Origin: an uncultured delta proteobacterium
GTDB lineage: Bacteria; Myxococcota_A; Polyangia; Polyangiales; Polyangiaceae
Reading direction: 5' to 3'
Length of the DNA stretch: 64,000 nt
NCBI GenBank assembly: GCA_903892415.1
Contig: CAITIQ010000606.1
Coordinates: forward strand, 216,012 to 280,011
Shown here: one piece after another, positions 41,205 through 49,659 of the stretch
Position numbering within the stretch: the stretch's first letter is position 1
Layout: each line of letters begins with the position of its first letter
Made by a program: the position numbers and the translations under genes
The notes under the pieces: model-generated
Seen by the model: the letters and a program-made list of their open reading frames with translations, nothing else
The model's database searches: none
Told to the model about the DNA's origin: nothing

Positions 41205-41786
41205 TTACCAGGAAAGTTCGTAAGTCACCTTGCCGGTAGCGTTCTCTTGGGCAACCACGCGTACTTGGCCATGCTCAGCGCGAGCAAAGGCCAAGGTCGC
41301 CTCGAGGCAGCCCGCCAAGCCATCTACATAGCAATCAAAACTGAACTGATCGGCCGGGAAGCCAACCAACGTGAGGCGAGCTCTCGCGTCCTCGACTGTC
41401 GCCATCGAGAGTGTGCCGAGCTCGCGCGTCACATGCTCGTAGATCTTGTTGCTGCGCTTGATCAGGCCGCCCGGGGTCACGCCAAAAATACCGAACGTCA
41501 TAGTGAGGAACGCTCGAAGCAGCGGTCGGTCAAAGCTCGACAGCATCGTTTCACGAAACAGTCGAACCAGCCCTTGTGAACCGAGCACTTCGCGAGCTGC
41601 ATCAGAGACGTGCATGTGCTGATGCATGGGAACCCAAGCCATCGGCAGCTCGGCCAGGATCGCCTCGGTGGCGCGCGGATCAACCAGCGCCATGATTTTT
41701 GTGCGCTTCGCTAAGCCCAACCGCGAAATTGCGGTGAGCAGCGACTGCGTCTGCGCAGCACGAATCCGAGGCTCCCCCATCGCCAT
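41205..41786 (-). CDS. Hypothetical protein, DUF2378/TIGR02265-like
   Basis: 193 aa soluble protein. The length, the order of helices, and the end (GFPADQFSFDCYVDGLAGCL; LAFARAEHGQVRVVAQEN; KVTYELSW) resemble the Myxococcus-rich paralogous family DUF2378, distantly related to heme-NO-binding/4-vinyl-reductase folds. No ligand residue is certain. The family is largely restricted to myxobacteria, supporting the taxonomic reading. It converges on the phosphatase-like gene with three bases between. Confidence 0.55.
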   Translation of the reverse strand: MAMGEPRIRAAQTQSLLTAISRLGLAKRTKIMALVDPRATEAILAELPMAWVPMHQHMHVSDAAREVLGSQGLVRLFRETMLSSFDRPLLRAFLTMTFGIFGVTPGGLIKRSNKIYEHVTRELGTLSMATVEDARARLTLVGFPADQFSFDCYVDGLAGCLEATLAFARAEHGQVRVVAQENATGKVTYELSW

Positions 41787-41838
41787 ATCCTCAGGCTACA
41801 CGCAATGACGTGCCCCAAGAGCGGCGTTGTCAGTCGAG

Positions 41839-42162
41839 CTACTCCCCCAAACGCAGCCGCACCTCGGCTTGCGTAATGGTTTTGGTGGGTTGAGAACGAA
41901 GACACACTTGGCAGAGAAGCCGTGTGTTCGGGCCGCAGCCCAGTAGTTCGAGCGTCTCGCGCTCAGCCTCTTCTGGCGCGGATAGTAGCGACTCACCGCT
42001 CTCCACTGTCACGACGCAGACTCCACAGCTCGCGCTGCGGCAGGAGAACAAGGCTGTTAGCCCTTCCTCAGCGTCGCATAAGTCGAGCACGCGATCGGCC
42101 GGCGCTGCCGAGAGGACCAGCGTGCCCTCGTTGTGCTGCAGTGCGATTTGAATCGGTCCCAT
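41839..42162 (-). CDS. [2Fe-2S] ferredoxin
   Basis: About 107 aa with the plant-type cluster motif: CRSASCGVC (Cys-x4-Cys-x2-Cys) and the fourth Cys in LLCQVC. The fold matches small soluble electron carriers, so it likely donates electrons to an oxygenase or reductase that is not adjacent. ATG 42162 preferred; a TTG at 42180 adds six residues. Its 5' flank carries a terminator for the upstream lipoprotein operon, so it is separately transcribed. Confidence 0.9.
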   Translation of the reverse strand: MGPIQIALQHNEGTLVLSAAPADRVLDLCDAEEGLTALFSCRSASCGVCVVTVESGESLLSAPEEAERETLELLGCGPNTRLLCQVCLRSQPTKTITQAEVRLRLGE

Positions 42163-42180
42163 AGGAGGTTGATGCCACAA

Positions 42181-42216
42181 AAGAAAAACAGAGCGAGGGC
42201 TTTCACCGTCGCTCTG
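42181..42216 (-). terminator. Rho-independent terminator of the purQ-lipoprotein run
   Basis: Perfect eight-base arms CAGAGCGA and TCGCTCTG, plus an inner GG/CC pair, around a short loop; on the minus strand the hairpin is followed by TTTTTCTT. It lies 42 bases after the stop of the lipoprotein gene at 42258. Confidence 0.88.
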
Positions 42217-42257
42217 CTACGTCGCGCGCCGACTCTTTTGGAGTGAGCGCTAGCGCC

Positions 42258-42602
42258 TCACTTGCAGGCCGGGTTGGCCTTCATCGCCTCAGCCGCCTGC
42301 TTGCAAGCAGTGACGGTGGCGTCTTTGCCCGGACCGCTGGCGGCAGCCTTCCAAGCCGTCTTCATATCTTCGAGAGCCTTCTTGCTGGGCTCCTTCGCTG
42401 CGTCAGGCATCTTGTCGATGCAGGCAGAGTAGGACTTGATGTAGTCGTCACACTCGGCAATGCCGGTGTCGCCGCCGCCACTCTTGGCGTCTGCCTTGGC
42501 GGAGCCCGACGGTGCGCCGCTCTTCGCGCCGTCTGCGCCCTTATCCCCACAACCGACAGCGAACATGGCACCGAGCACGAGAGCAACCGCAATCTTCTTC
42601 AC
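42258..42602 (-). CDS. Small four-Cys lipoprotein (paralog A)
   Basis: 114 aa, GTG start fixed by an ideal ribosome site (GAGGGAGG at 42617-42610, seven bases away). Signal peptide with lipobox AVGC, a Gly/Ser/Ala/Lys linker, then a helical domain with cysteine pattern C-x3-Y-x5-C ... C ... C: ECDDYIKSYSACIDKMP, KALEDMKTAWKAA, ACKQAAEAM, NPACK. It is clearly paralogous to the next gene upstream. Structural or binding role assumed; no known domain. Confidence 0.8.
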   Translation of the reverse strand: MKKIAVALVLGAMFAVGCGDKGADGAKSGAPSGSAKADAKSGGGDTGIAECDDYIKSYSACIDKMPDAAKEPSKKALEDMKTAWKAAASGPGKDATVTACKQAAEAMKANPACK

Positions 42603-42609
42603 TTTAGAG

Positions 42610-42617
42610 CCTCCCTC
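42610..42617 (-). promoter_or_regulatory. Ribosome binding site deciding the lipoprotein A start
   Basis: On the minus strand GAGGGAGG precedes GTG 42602 by seven bases. It excludes the longer in-frame extension, whose first 36 residues have no signal peptide. Confidence 0.8.
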
Positions 42618-42813
42618 AAAGACTGCCATGGGACCGGCAGCGCGGCGGATACTGCCATTTGTTTTCTGACCGTACACAACAATCGGCAGCTTTTTTTCGC
42701 GGGAACCCAATTGTCTCAGAGTTGTAAATTAGCTGTCTGAGATTGTCCGCTGACTCGTTGCTAATGAGCATTGGATTGAGAGTTTTGACATGCGTTCAAG
42801 CTCTCACGCGTTG

Positions 42814-43158
42814 CTATTGGCAGGCGCCGGTCTTGTCGAGTTCTGCCAAGGCAGCAGTGCAGGCGGTCAGCAGGCGCTTTTGACCGTCGGGGGTCTGACT
42901 CTGCGCCTTCCAGGTTGCTTCGATCTCGCTCAGCGCCTTCTTGCGCGCTTCACGCTCTGCTTCTGGTGCCTTCTCGATGCAGGCCGTTTGCCGTTCGAGG
43001 TAGGTCTTGCATTGGGGAGTCGTTATCCCGACCGGCGCGGTGGAACCCGAGGCTGATGCGCTGACTGATGCGCTGGCGGATGGGGCGGTCGTGTTGCTCT
43101 CGCCGCAGCCAACAACGAGCCACAAGCATGCGGTACCAAGGCTGAGTCGTAGGTTCAT
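42814..43158 (-). CDS. Small four-Cys lipoprotein (paralog B)
   Basis: 114 aa, lipobox VVGC, linker with (Ser-Ala)n, and the same helical four-Cys domain as paralog A: QCKTYLERQTACIEKAPEAE, KALSEIEATWKAQ, ACTAALAEL, GACQ. The ATG overlaps the methyltransferase stop as ATGA, so translation is coupled with it. The 211 bases to paralog A hold no other gene and may carry a promoter for that gene. Confidence 0.8.
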   Translation of the reverse strand: MNLRLSLGTACLWLVVGCGESNTTAPSASASVSASASGSTAPVGITTPQCKTYLERQTACIEKAPEAEREARKKALSEIEATWKAQSQTPDGQKRLLTACTAALAELDKTGACQ

Positions 43159-44492
43159 CGTCCTGTCCTGACTGGTGCTACTTCGACCAGAAGCGCGTGC
43201 TCGCGCCTCGTGGCGTTGCTGAAGGCCTGCTGTGAGCCGCCGTGAAAGTGAGGTCGGTCTTGCGAGGCGCGAGCGCTGAGCGTAAGCCCCGCGGAGGCTG
43301 CAGCGCGCTTCACGATCTCGTCGACGCGGATGGGTCGGTTGTTCCAGGCTCCGTCGGCCAGCAGCAAGATCACCTTGCCGCTCGGCCGCAGCACCCGGCG
43401 AAAAGCGGTGAACAGGTCAAACATCTCGTGCTCGAAGGAGCGCGCGGCTTCCCCTGCGTCGAGCGAGCGCAGGGTGCGACGAGCGCCAATCTCCCCGCGT
43501 TCGAGGGGGTTTGCATCCGCACCCAACCAACGCAGCCTGGTGCGGTGATGCTCCACGTAGTCGTAGACGCCCGGGTAGGGAGGAGAGGTGATTACGAGGT
43601 CCACCGAACGGTCGGGGAGCCCAGGCAGCTCGCGTGCGTCACCGAGCCGCATGCGAGCCGCTGGGGTGTTTTGAAAGAGCGCTTCCGAAGTCTCGAGCAG
43701 GCCAACGAGTTCGCGCGTCTTGTTTTGATAAAGCTTGGCTGGGTAGCCCGCTGCGATGCGCATCACGCGCGCCTTTTGTCCGGTATCCCCGTCTCGTTTG
43801 CTCAACTTCGTCAGGATGGAGGAAAGCAGGAGGCGCATCACCGGGGCGAGCTGGTCGCGGCTGAGCGCTTCGACCCCGACGCGAAGGCCGTCGAGCTCGA
43901 GCAGCACGTGCGGATCGAACTGGGCCACGTCGTCGGCTAGGTAACGCCGCGAAGCACCGCTCTTGGCGAGGCGACGCGCTGTTGCCTCCGCCGCTACGCC
44001 CTCCGCGAGCGCGGTCATTCGTTGCCGATCGGCCGCGCTGAACGAATGGGTCTTCAAGGTCGAGAGCATGATCGCGATCGGGTTGAGGTCGAAGCCCCAC
44101 ACCGAATGCCCGCGCGCCCGCCCCTCCACCAGCACGGTGCCGCTTCCGCAGAAAGGGTCCAGCACGTTGCCGGGCGCTGGCAAAAACGCCTCCAGCAGCA
44201 GGCCGGCCGTCTTCGGGTGCATGCGCGCCGGGTAAGGATGGAAGCCGTGAACGTGAGCGCGAGCTTCCGCCTCGGCCCGCTCTTCACGGGCCGCCGCCGG
44301 AGCTACGTCGAGCGCGAGCGCGAGCTTGTCCGTCGTCGTGGGATCGCCCTCGACGCTGACCTTGCCGCCGACGTGCGCGAGCGAGCGACGTTCTCGCCGA
44401 ATCGGCGCGAGGCTCTCGACCGGAGCGGCGTTGGCTGTTGCTTTGGCCTTGGCGCGACGACGGGCCATCGGCCCACGCGAAGGAGCGGCCAT
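43155..44492 (-). CDS. Solitary DNA methyltransferase (N4/N6 amino type)
   Basis: 445 aa. SAM-binding motif I DPFCGSGTVLVEG is at about residues 111-123 and catalytic motif IV TSPPYPG at about 300, with HGFHPYPARMHP before motif I, typical of amino-methyltransferases of the N4-cytosine/N6-adenine group in this motif order. An Arg/Lys/Ala-rich N-terminal extension precedes it. No restriction endonuclease or specificity gene is nearby, so it is likely a regulatory or orphan enzyme. ATG 44492 is the first codon; ATG 44468 is an alternative. It follows the zinc-ribbon gene by six bases. Confidence 0.85.
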   Translation of the reverse strand: MAAPSRGPMARRRAKAKATANAAPVESLAPIRRERRSLAHVGGKVSVEGDPTTTDKLALALDVAPAAAREERAEAEARAHVHGFHPYPARMHPKTAGLLLEAFLPAPGNVLDPFCGSGTVLVEGRARGHSVWGFDLNPIAIMLSTLKTHSFSAADRQRMTALAEGVAAEATARRLAKSGASRRYLADDVAQFDPHVLLELDGLRVGVEALSRDQLAPVMRLLLSSILTKLSKRDGDTGQKARVMRIAAGYPAKLYQNKTRELVGLLETSEALFQNTPAARMRLGDARELPGLPDRSVDLVITSPPYPGVYDYVEHHRTRLRWLGADANPLERGEIGARRTLRSLDAGEAARSFEHEMFDLFTAFRRVLRPSGKVILLLADGAWNNRPIRVDEIVKRAAASAGLTLSARASQDRPHFHGGSQQAFSNATRREHALLVEVAPVRTGR

Positions 44493-44498
44493 GGAGAG

Positions 44499-45227
44499 CT
44501 ACTGGACCCGACCGCGCGTTGCGGCGTTGGTCTCGGCTTCGGCTGCTTCGGCTTCGGCTTGTTGTTCGACCGCGGCGCGCGCCTCGAGCGCTGCGAAGCG
44601 CGGATCCTCGGGCAGGGGCACCGGCGCACCCTCGATCCTCATTCCTGTGTGGGCCGATCCAATGTCGAACTCGACGGTGGCGAGATTGAACAAATGCGCT
44701 GCGCGTTGCGGATCCACGTTGGTCGCACGCTGGAGATCTGTGGCGTTCTTGACCGTGCCGCTGCGCATGAGCTCACTGACTGTGTTACTCCAAGCGGCGT
44801 CCATCGACCCGCTAATCTGCTGGCTCAACTTGGCGACCTGCGAACGCCCGTAGAAGGTCATGCCTGCCGCCGGGCCGCCGAACATCGCGAGAATCACGGC
44901 TGCCGCGGTCACTGAAAAGATGGAGACCGGCAAGCCGATCACCGCGGCCATGACCAACCCGGCAATGCCGAAGTAGCTGAGGCCCTTCATGGCAGCGCGC
45001 TTCTTGCGCAGCGAGTCCACGTTGCGGAGGAGCGGCAGCGAGCTGTCCGCGGCGTTGCTCCCGCGCGGCGTTGGGATGCGAGGCCCGCCGCACAGCTTGC
45101 AGATAAAAATAAACTCCGCGTTTGGTTCAACACCGGCCACGCCGCGGCAATGCGGGCAGACCATGTCGGCGCCGGGTTGGGCGGTCTGATGTGCGTAGAG
45201 ATCGAAGCCAGGTCCGGCGGAGTTCAC
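44499..45227 (-). CDS. Membrane protein with N-terminal zinc ribbon
   Basis: 242 aa, GTG start overlapping the purQ stop (GTGA). A Cys4 zinc ribbon (MVCPHCRGVAG...FICKLCGGP) is followed by a membrane-spanning hairpin at about residues 85-125 (YFGIAGLVMAAVIGLPVSIF; TAAAVILAMFGG) and a helical soluble tail with a Glu/Ala-rich end. Family not recognised. It appears cotranscribed with purQ upstream and the methyltransferase downstream; a connection to purines is not implied. Confidence 0.75.
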   Translation of the reverse strand: MNSAGPGFDLYAHQTAQPGADMVCPHCRGVAGVEPNAEFIFICKLCGGPRIPTPRGSNAADSSLPLLRNVDSLRKKRAAMKGLSYFGIAGLVMAAVIGLPVSIFSVTAAAVILAMFGGPAAGMTFYGRSQVAKLSQQISGSMDAAWSNTVSELMRSGTVKNATDLQRATNVDPQRAAHLFNLATVEFDIGSAHTGMRIEGAPVPLPEDPRFAALEARAAVEQQAEAEAAEAETNAATRGRVQ

Positions 45228-45976
45228 GCGGCACCCGTGGTCGAAACCGACGCTGAAGGAGCTTTCGCTGCGTGTTCGACGAGCGCCGCAATCGCACAGT
45301 CGAAAAGTATTCGACCGTCGCTCGAGCCGTGAAGAGCCTCACTCATCCGTTCGGGGTGCGGCATCAGCCCGAGCACGTTGCGATTGGGCCCGCCGTAGAC
45401 GCCAGCGATTGCGTTGATGGACCCATTCGGATTGGCGGACGGCTCAACCTCGCCGCTGGCCGAGCAATAACGAAGAGCGACGGCGGGTGCCGTCCCCGAT
45501 GCGGCCTCGAGCGTAGCGAGGCCCTGCTCGTCGAGGTGATAGCGGCCATCAGCGTGCGCGATCGGCAGGCGCAAGATGCGCTCGTTGATTCCGCGGGTGA
45601 ACGGTCCTTGTGCGACCACCTTGACGAAGATGTCGCGACACTCGAAGCGGAGGTGGGTGTTGCGGGTGAGGGCGCCGGGCAGCAGTTCACACTCGGTCAA
45701 AATCTGAAAGCCGTTGCACACACCGAGCACGAGCCCGCCACGTTCGACGTGGCGTCGAATGTCCGCGACGATCGGGCTCACTTTCGCGATCGCCCCGGAG
45801 CGCAGGTAGTCTCCGAAGGAGAACCCGCCGGGAATTGCGACGAGATCCACCCCGCTGGGGAGGGACGTCTCGCGATGCCACACCTCCGCGGTTGGAACGT
45901 CAACCACATGGCGTAGCGTCCGGAGCATCTCCGCGTCCGCGTTTGAACCAGGAAAAACGACGACGGCTGCCTGCAC
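45224..45976 (-). CDS. purQ: Phosphoribosylformylglycinamidine synthase subunit I
   Basis: 250 aa glutaminase that supplies ammonia to PurL in making FGAM. The nucleophile motif is LVLGVCNGFQILTE (catalytic Cys), with VVFPGSNADAEMLR at the start, PGGFSFGDYLRSGAIA, the triad His-Glu pair in LMPHPER, and PNGS, all as in PurQ. GTG 45976 gives the usual N-terminus. PurQ works with PurS and PurL; neither is adjacent. The upstream 295 bases probably hold the promoter. Confidence 0.95.
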   Translation of the reverse strand: MQAAVVVFPGSNADAEMLRTLRHVVDVPTAEVWHRETSLPSGVDLVAIPGGFSFGDYLRSGAIAKVSPIVADIRRHVERGGLVLGVCNGFQILTECELLPGALTRNTHLRFECRDIFVKVVAQGPFTRGINERILRLPIAHADGRYHLDEQGLATLEAASGTAPAVALRYCSASGEVEPSANPNGSINAIAGVYGGPNRNVLGLMPHPERMSEALHGSSDGRILFDCAIAALVEHAAKAPSASVSTTGAA

Positions 45977-46012
45977 GCCAAACTCTGTAGCGGAAGGCTT
46001 CGCGGGCCGCCA

Positions 46013-46267
46013 TTGAGAACCCGCCTCGGTGGACGAGTGGACGGTGGCATAGCGAGGGCGGTGGCTCGACGTTCGGTATTGCGTGTCCCCGTGGAGTCGA
46101 GGCGGACGGCGCGAACTCGGGTGGGCGATCGTCGGCTCGCCTTCGATGTGGCCCTGGCCTATGCGCTGCTTGGCGCAGTCGGCAGTGTGGTCGCGCACGC
46201 GCTGGTGAACGCCGTGAACCTCGACCATCTACGTCGATCGACGGTTGCGCTTCAGCCCACGGCCTGA
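46013..46267 (+). CDS. Possible small hypothetical membrane protein
   Basis: An 84-codon frame on the plus strand fills much of the 295-base gap between purQ and the response regulator. Its second half (FDVALAYALLGAVGSVVAHA) could be one membrane segment. The TTG start is poor and no ribosome site is clear; an inner GTG at 46061 is possible. It may be chance, in which case 45977-46271 is simply the purQ promoter region. Confidence 0.25.
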   Translation: MRTRLGGRVDGGIARAVARRSVLRVPVESRRTARTRVGDRRLAFDVALAYALLGAVGSVVAHALVNAVNLDHLRRSTVALQPTA

Positions 46268-46271
46268 CCGC

Positions 46272-47714
46272 TCATTGGTCTGGCTTTTTCGGTTCGTCGT
46301 CGACCAAGAAGTCGCTGATCGAGGGCGGTGGGATGCTCCACCCGGTGTCAATCTCGCTGGGCGCAGCTTCCGGTTCTGACGTCGCTGGTGCCGGAAGCTT
46401 GGCCGCGGCAGGCATGGCCGGCGTTGGATCGCTCGGGCCTAGTCCTGGTGTGCCCACACTCGGAGTGCCCAAGCTTGGCGTGGTCGTCCCGACGGCTCGC
46501 ATCGGCTTGCTGGGTGAGAGTGAGCGCAGGGCGCCAAAAGCGGTTCGCGGCCCTGTTTGGCTCGGAACGCGCGGCGCGCTGAGCGCGCCAGTAGGTTTGG
46601 GCAAGCTGTTGGCCGACGTCGCCGGGGTCGCGTTCTGCGGCGTGAGCGAGCGAGCGGGTGGAAGCGGCGGCCGGCCAGGGGCCTTTCCCGTTGGCGCAGG
46701 GACCCGGTTCATCGGTTGCGGCGTCATGCTCCGGGGGGGCACAGGCGGCCTTGCAGGGGGACGTTCGACGGCTTGTGGCACCCGGGTTGTCTCATCCGAA
46801 CTGATCGGCGCAATGCTGATGGGGTCGGCGCTGAGGGGCGCGATGCTGCTGATGGGAGCAACACTGCTGATCGGCTCGACGCTGAGCGGCGGGCTGGTCG
46901 AGCCGGCTCGTGCGGCTACCTCGAGCATGCTGGCGACCCGCGCCGACGAACTAACGGCGTCGTCCTCGGCACGCGCCTCGTCTTCGAGCCGCGCGGCCTC
47001 CATCAGCAGCGCGTTGATCGGCGTAAGTTCGATCTCGGGCGAGTGGGTCTCGGTCGAAGGAGTGAACGAGAACTTGCCGCTGTTCCATCCCATCGTTGTG
47101 CGGATGGTGAGTAGCGGGCTGTGAGGGACCTCGTCCAACGTGGTCGCAACCACGTTGCCGGACAGGACGATCAACGCAGCTCGCCGGGCCTCGCTCTTGA
47201 GTTCCAGCCGGCCGCTCCTGCGTTCGAGATCCAACAGCGTCAGCACCGTGGAGACCGACATTTGGGCCAGGTCCCCGGTCATGGCTGCGCCGGGCGGCGG
47301 CAACGAGGCGAGCGTTGCGCGCGTTTTCCGTAAGCGTGCGGCCATCTGGATGAAGGCGTCCACCTGCGCAACCACTTCATCGATGCGGAAAGGCTTGGAG
47401 AGGTACGCATCTCCGCCTACCTGAAAACCCTCCAGTCGGTGCTCGCGGTCGTCGAGTCCGGACAGGAATACGAGTGGAATCGTCGAGACCCGGGAAGGGT
47501 GGGCCCGAACCTTACGGGCAACCCAAAAACCGTTGTGATCTGGAAGATCTACGTCGCAGACGATGCAATCGGGCTGCTCCTCGACCGCGCGATAAAAGCC
47601 GTCTGCGGCATTTTCGCAGATGGTGATCTCAAAGCCGGCCTCCCGCATTGCCACGGCGAGCAGGCGACACACCCACTCGTCGTCGTCAATTACGAGCACA
47701 CGACCCTTCGACAT
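46272..47714 (-). CDS. REC-DUF4388 response regulator with Pro/Ser-rich tail
   Basis: 480 aa. Receiver domain (GRVLVIDDDEWVCRLLAVAM; phospho-Asp in IVCDVDLPDHNGF; Lys in YLSKPFRIDE), then a DUF4388/PATAN domain (GDLAQMSVSTVLTLLDLERR; SGRLELKS; GNVVATTLDEVPHSPL). The last 240 residues are low-complexity, rich in Pro, Ser, Thr and Ala, with a run of PISS-type repeats. The domain order matches the first gene of the chemosensory-like cluster at 21672. ATG 47714 is the best start. It probably acts by binding other proteins, not DNA. It is divergent from mnmA. Confidence 0.88.
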   Translation of the reverse strand: MSKGRVLVIDDDEWVCRLLAVAMREAGFEITICENAADGFYRAVEEQPDCIVCDVDLPDHNGFWVARKVRAHPSRVSTIPLVFLSGLDDREHRLEGFQVGGDAYLSKPFRIDEVVAQVDAFIQMAARLRKTRATLASLPPPGAAMTGDLAQMSVSTVLTLLDLERRSGRLELKSEARRAALIVLSGNVVATTLDEVPHSPLLTIRTTMGWNSGKFSFTPSTETHSPEIELTPINALLMEAARLEDEARAEDDAVSSSARVASMLEVAARAGSTSPPLSVEPISSVAPISSIAPLSADPISIAPISSDETTRVPQAVERPPARPPVPPRSMTPQPMNRVPAPTGKAPGRPPLPPARSLTPQNATPATSANSLPKPTGALSAPRVPSQTGPRTAFGALRSLSPSKPMRAVGTTTPSLGTPSVGTPGLGPSDPTPAMPAAAKLPAPATSEPEAAPSEIDTGWSIPPPSISDFLVDDEPKKPDQ

Positions 47715-47816
47715 TCTTGAGAAAGACGGTACCACGTGGAGTCCGCCGCGGGCCAAATGCCTCGCGCGGTCCGGCGACAGGCCAAGCCTCCGTTGTGGTG
47801 ATAGAGTGCGCGTGTC

Positions 47817-48908
47817 GTGAGTCGCGTCATTGTTGCCATGAGTGGAGGTGTGGACTCCTCGGTCGCTGCCCTGCAGCTGCTCCGAGACGGCTATGACGTG
47901 GTTGGAGTCACGCTCCATTTGTGGGACTACCCGGACGACAAAGAGCCCGGCCGCTGTTGCGCACCCGAAGACCAATACGACGCGCGGCGAGTGGCAGACA
48001 AACTAGGCTTCCCGCACTTTACTTTTGACCGGCGTGAGCTCTTTGAGCTGCATGTCGTACGACCCTTCGTCGACGCCTATCTCGACGGCTCGACCCCAAG
48101 TCCCTGCGTTTCCTGTAATCGAACCGTGAAACTGCGGGAACTGTTCCCAATCGCGGATCGGCTGGGGGCGGAGTTCGTCGCGACGGGGCACTATGCCCGG
48201 GTGGTTCAGGGGGAAGCGGGCCCAGAGCTGCACCGTGGCGTGGACCGTCGCAAGGACCAGAGCTATTTCCTGCATATGTTGGAGAAGCACGAGCTCGCTC
48301 GGCTGCTTCTTCCTCTCGGTGGCAACGTGAAAGATGAGGTGCGAGCGCTCGCGCACGGGGCCACCTTGCCAGGTGCCGGCAAAGGCGAAAGCCAGGAGCT
48401 TTGTTTCGTCGCCAGCGGGCGTTACGAGGCCTTCGTCGAGGATCGAGCTGCGAATCGCGTTCGGCCCGGGCCGGTGCTCGACTCGAGCGGGAACGTGGTC
48501 GGGCAGCACTCCGGAGTGCATCGCTACACCGTGGGCCAGCGCAAAGGGCTGGGCATTGCGATGGGCAAGCCAGCTTTCGTGACGCGGGTGGACGGCGGTA
48601 CAGGCCAGGTCCACATCGGTGACGAGTCCGAATTGCTGGCCGATCGCGCGGTGCTCGGGCCAGATACGGTGTTTCCCGGCGGCGTGAGCTTTCCGCAACG
48701 AGCCATCGTGCAGGTGCGAGCGCGCCACTCGGGCGCCCCCGCCGAATTGCGCCAGGAGCCAGATGCGCGCGGTGGAACGCAGGTCGTCGCCGTGTTTGAT
48801 GAGCCGGTGCGGGCGATTTCCCCGGGCCAGGTTGCGGTCGCATACGCCGATACGCGGGTCCTGGGCGGCGGAGTGATCGTGCGCGCCGAGCGTAGTGAGC
48901 CCTCATGA
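47817..48908 (+). CDS. mnmA: tRNA-specific 2-thiouridylase
   Basis: 363 aa, full length. MnmA adds sulfur to uridine 34 of tRNA-Lys, Glu and Gln. The PP-loop is VAMSGGVDSSVAAL; catalytic Cys in SPCVSCNRTVKL and in GKGESQELCFVA; GHYARV, KDQSYFLHML, and GQHSGVHRYTVGQRKGLGIA are diagnostic. GTG start at 47817. The sulfur donor path is not in the window. The stop overlaps the following lipoprotein ATG (ATGA). Confidence 0.98.
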   Translation: MSRVIVAMSGGVDSSVAALQLLRDGYDVVGVTLHLWDYPDDKEPGRCCAPEDQYDARRVADKLGFPHFTFDRRELFELHVVRPFVDAYLDGSTPSPCVSCNRTVKLRELFPIADRLGAEFVATGHYARVVQGEAGPELHRGVDRRKDQSYFLHMLEKHELARLLLPLGGNVKDEVRALAHGATLPGAGKGESQELCFVASGRYEAFVEDRAANRVRPGPVLDSSGNVVGQHSGVHRYTVGQRKGLGIAMGKPAFVTRVDGGTGQVHIGDESELLADRAVLGPDTVFPGGVSFPQRAIVQVRARHSGAPAELRQEPDARGGTQVVAVFDEPVRAISPGQVAVAYADTRVLGGGVIVRAERSEPS

Positions 48909-49555
48909 GGCTCCATCGGGTCCTCTGCGGTGCTTTCGCCGGAGCTGCTTTCCTAGCTGGGGCCTGCGTCTCGGTTGGAGAAGGCAAAGGGTTCGCGAAG
49001 AGCGACAACCTTTTTGCAAAAGACTGCTGGAACGGGGCCTTTGACCTACAGCCAGACTTTTTCGCCGCCGATCCCTTTCGCGATCAGGTTCACATCCGGG
49101 TGCAGCGCGGCAACGACTTGCTCGAAGTATCGGACGGCGTCGTGATCCTCGTGGATTCGATCGAGGACGTGCGTTCGCGGCTGGGGGAAGAGCTATCCGT
49201 CTCGCTTTCCCCAGGAATTGCTCCTCCTGGGTTTGCGCCTGGGGAGCTTTGTGGAGGTGAATGCGACGGCCCTGTGCACGCCGCGCTCTACCTGCTTGAT
49301 TCGTGTCACACGCAGAACACCGTGCTCTACGCAGTCTCCGGAACTGTCGTTTTCGACGAACTCTTCAGCGGCAACCCCAATGAAGACGACCCTAAAGAAA
49401 AATTCTCCTCGGGACGCTTTGTTCTCAACGTTGGGGATCCTCGAGAGGCCGTGCAGAACGATGCTGGCCGCTACACCTTCCCGGAAACCAGCGTGATCGA
49501 GGGCGAGTTCGAGTTTTTCTTCCAACGGGGCCAACCCGCACAACCGTTCCCTTGA
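48905..49555 (+). CDS. Hypothetical lipoprotein coupled to mnmA
   Basis: 216 aa with a lipobox LAGAC. The mature region is mostly beta (VHIRVQRGNDLLEVSDGVVI; AALYLLDSCHTQNTVLYAVS) with four cysteines in two likely disulphides. Conserved family not known to me. Its ATG overlaps the mnmA stop (ATGA 48905-48908), so it is made with that enzyme, though an envelope lipoprotein would not be expected to share its function. Confidence 0.75.
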   Translation: MRLHRVLCGAFAGAAFLAGACVSVGEGKGFAKSDNLFAKDCWNGAFDLQPDFFAADPFRDQVHIRVQRGNDLLEVSDGVVILVDSIEDVRSRLGEELSVSLSPGIAPPGFAPGELCGGECDGPVHAALYLLDSCHTQNTVLYAVSGTVVFDELFSGNPNEDDPKEKFSSGRFVLNVGDPREAVQNDAGRYTFPETSVIEGEFEFFFQRGQPAQPFP

Positions 49556-49659
49556 GCGGGCTTTGTTGGCTACGGCGGTCCCGCGGCGAAGCCTGACGGG
49601 TCGGTCCGCAGCGGTAGTCCTGGAAAACGCTGAAAGGGTAGAGGTAGACTGACCACCAG

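Noticed and set aside
46260..47120. Long plus-strand frames across the response regulator tail
   Set aside because: Produced by the Pro/Ser-rich low-complexity coding on the minus strand; no independent family signal.
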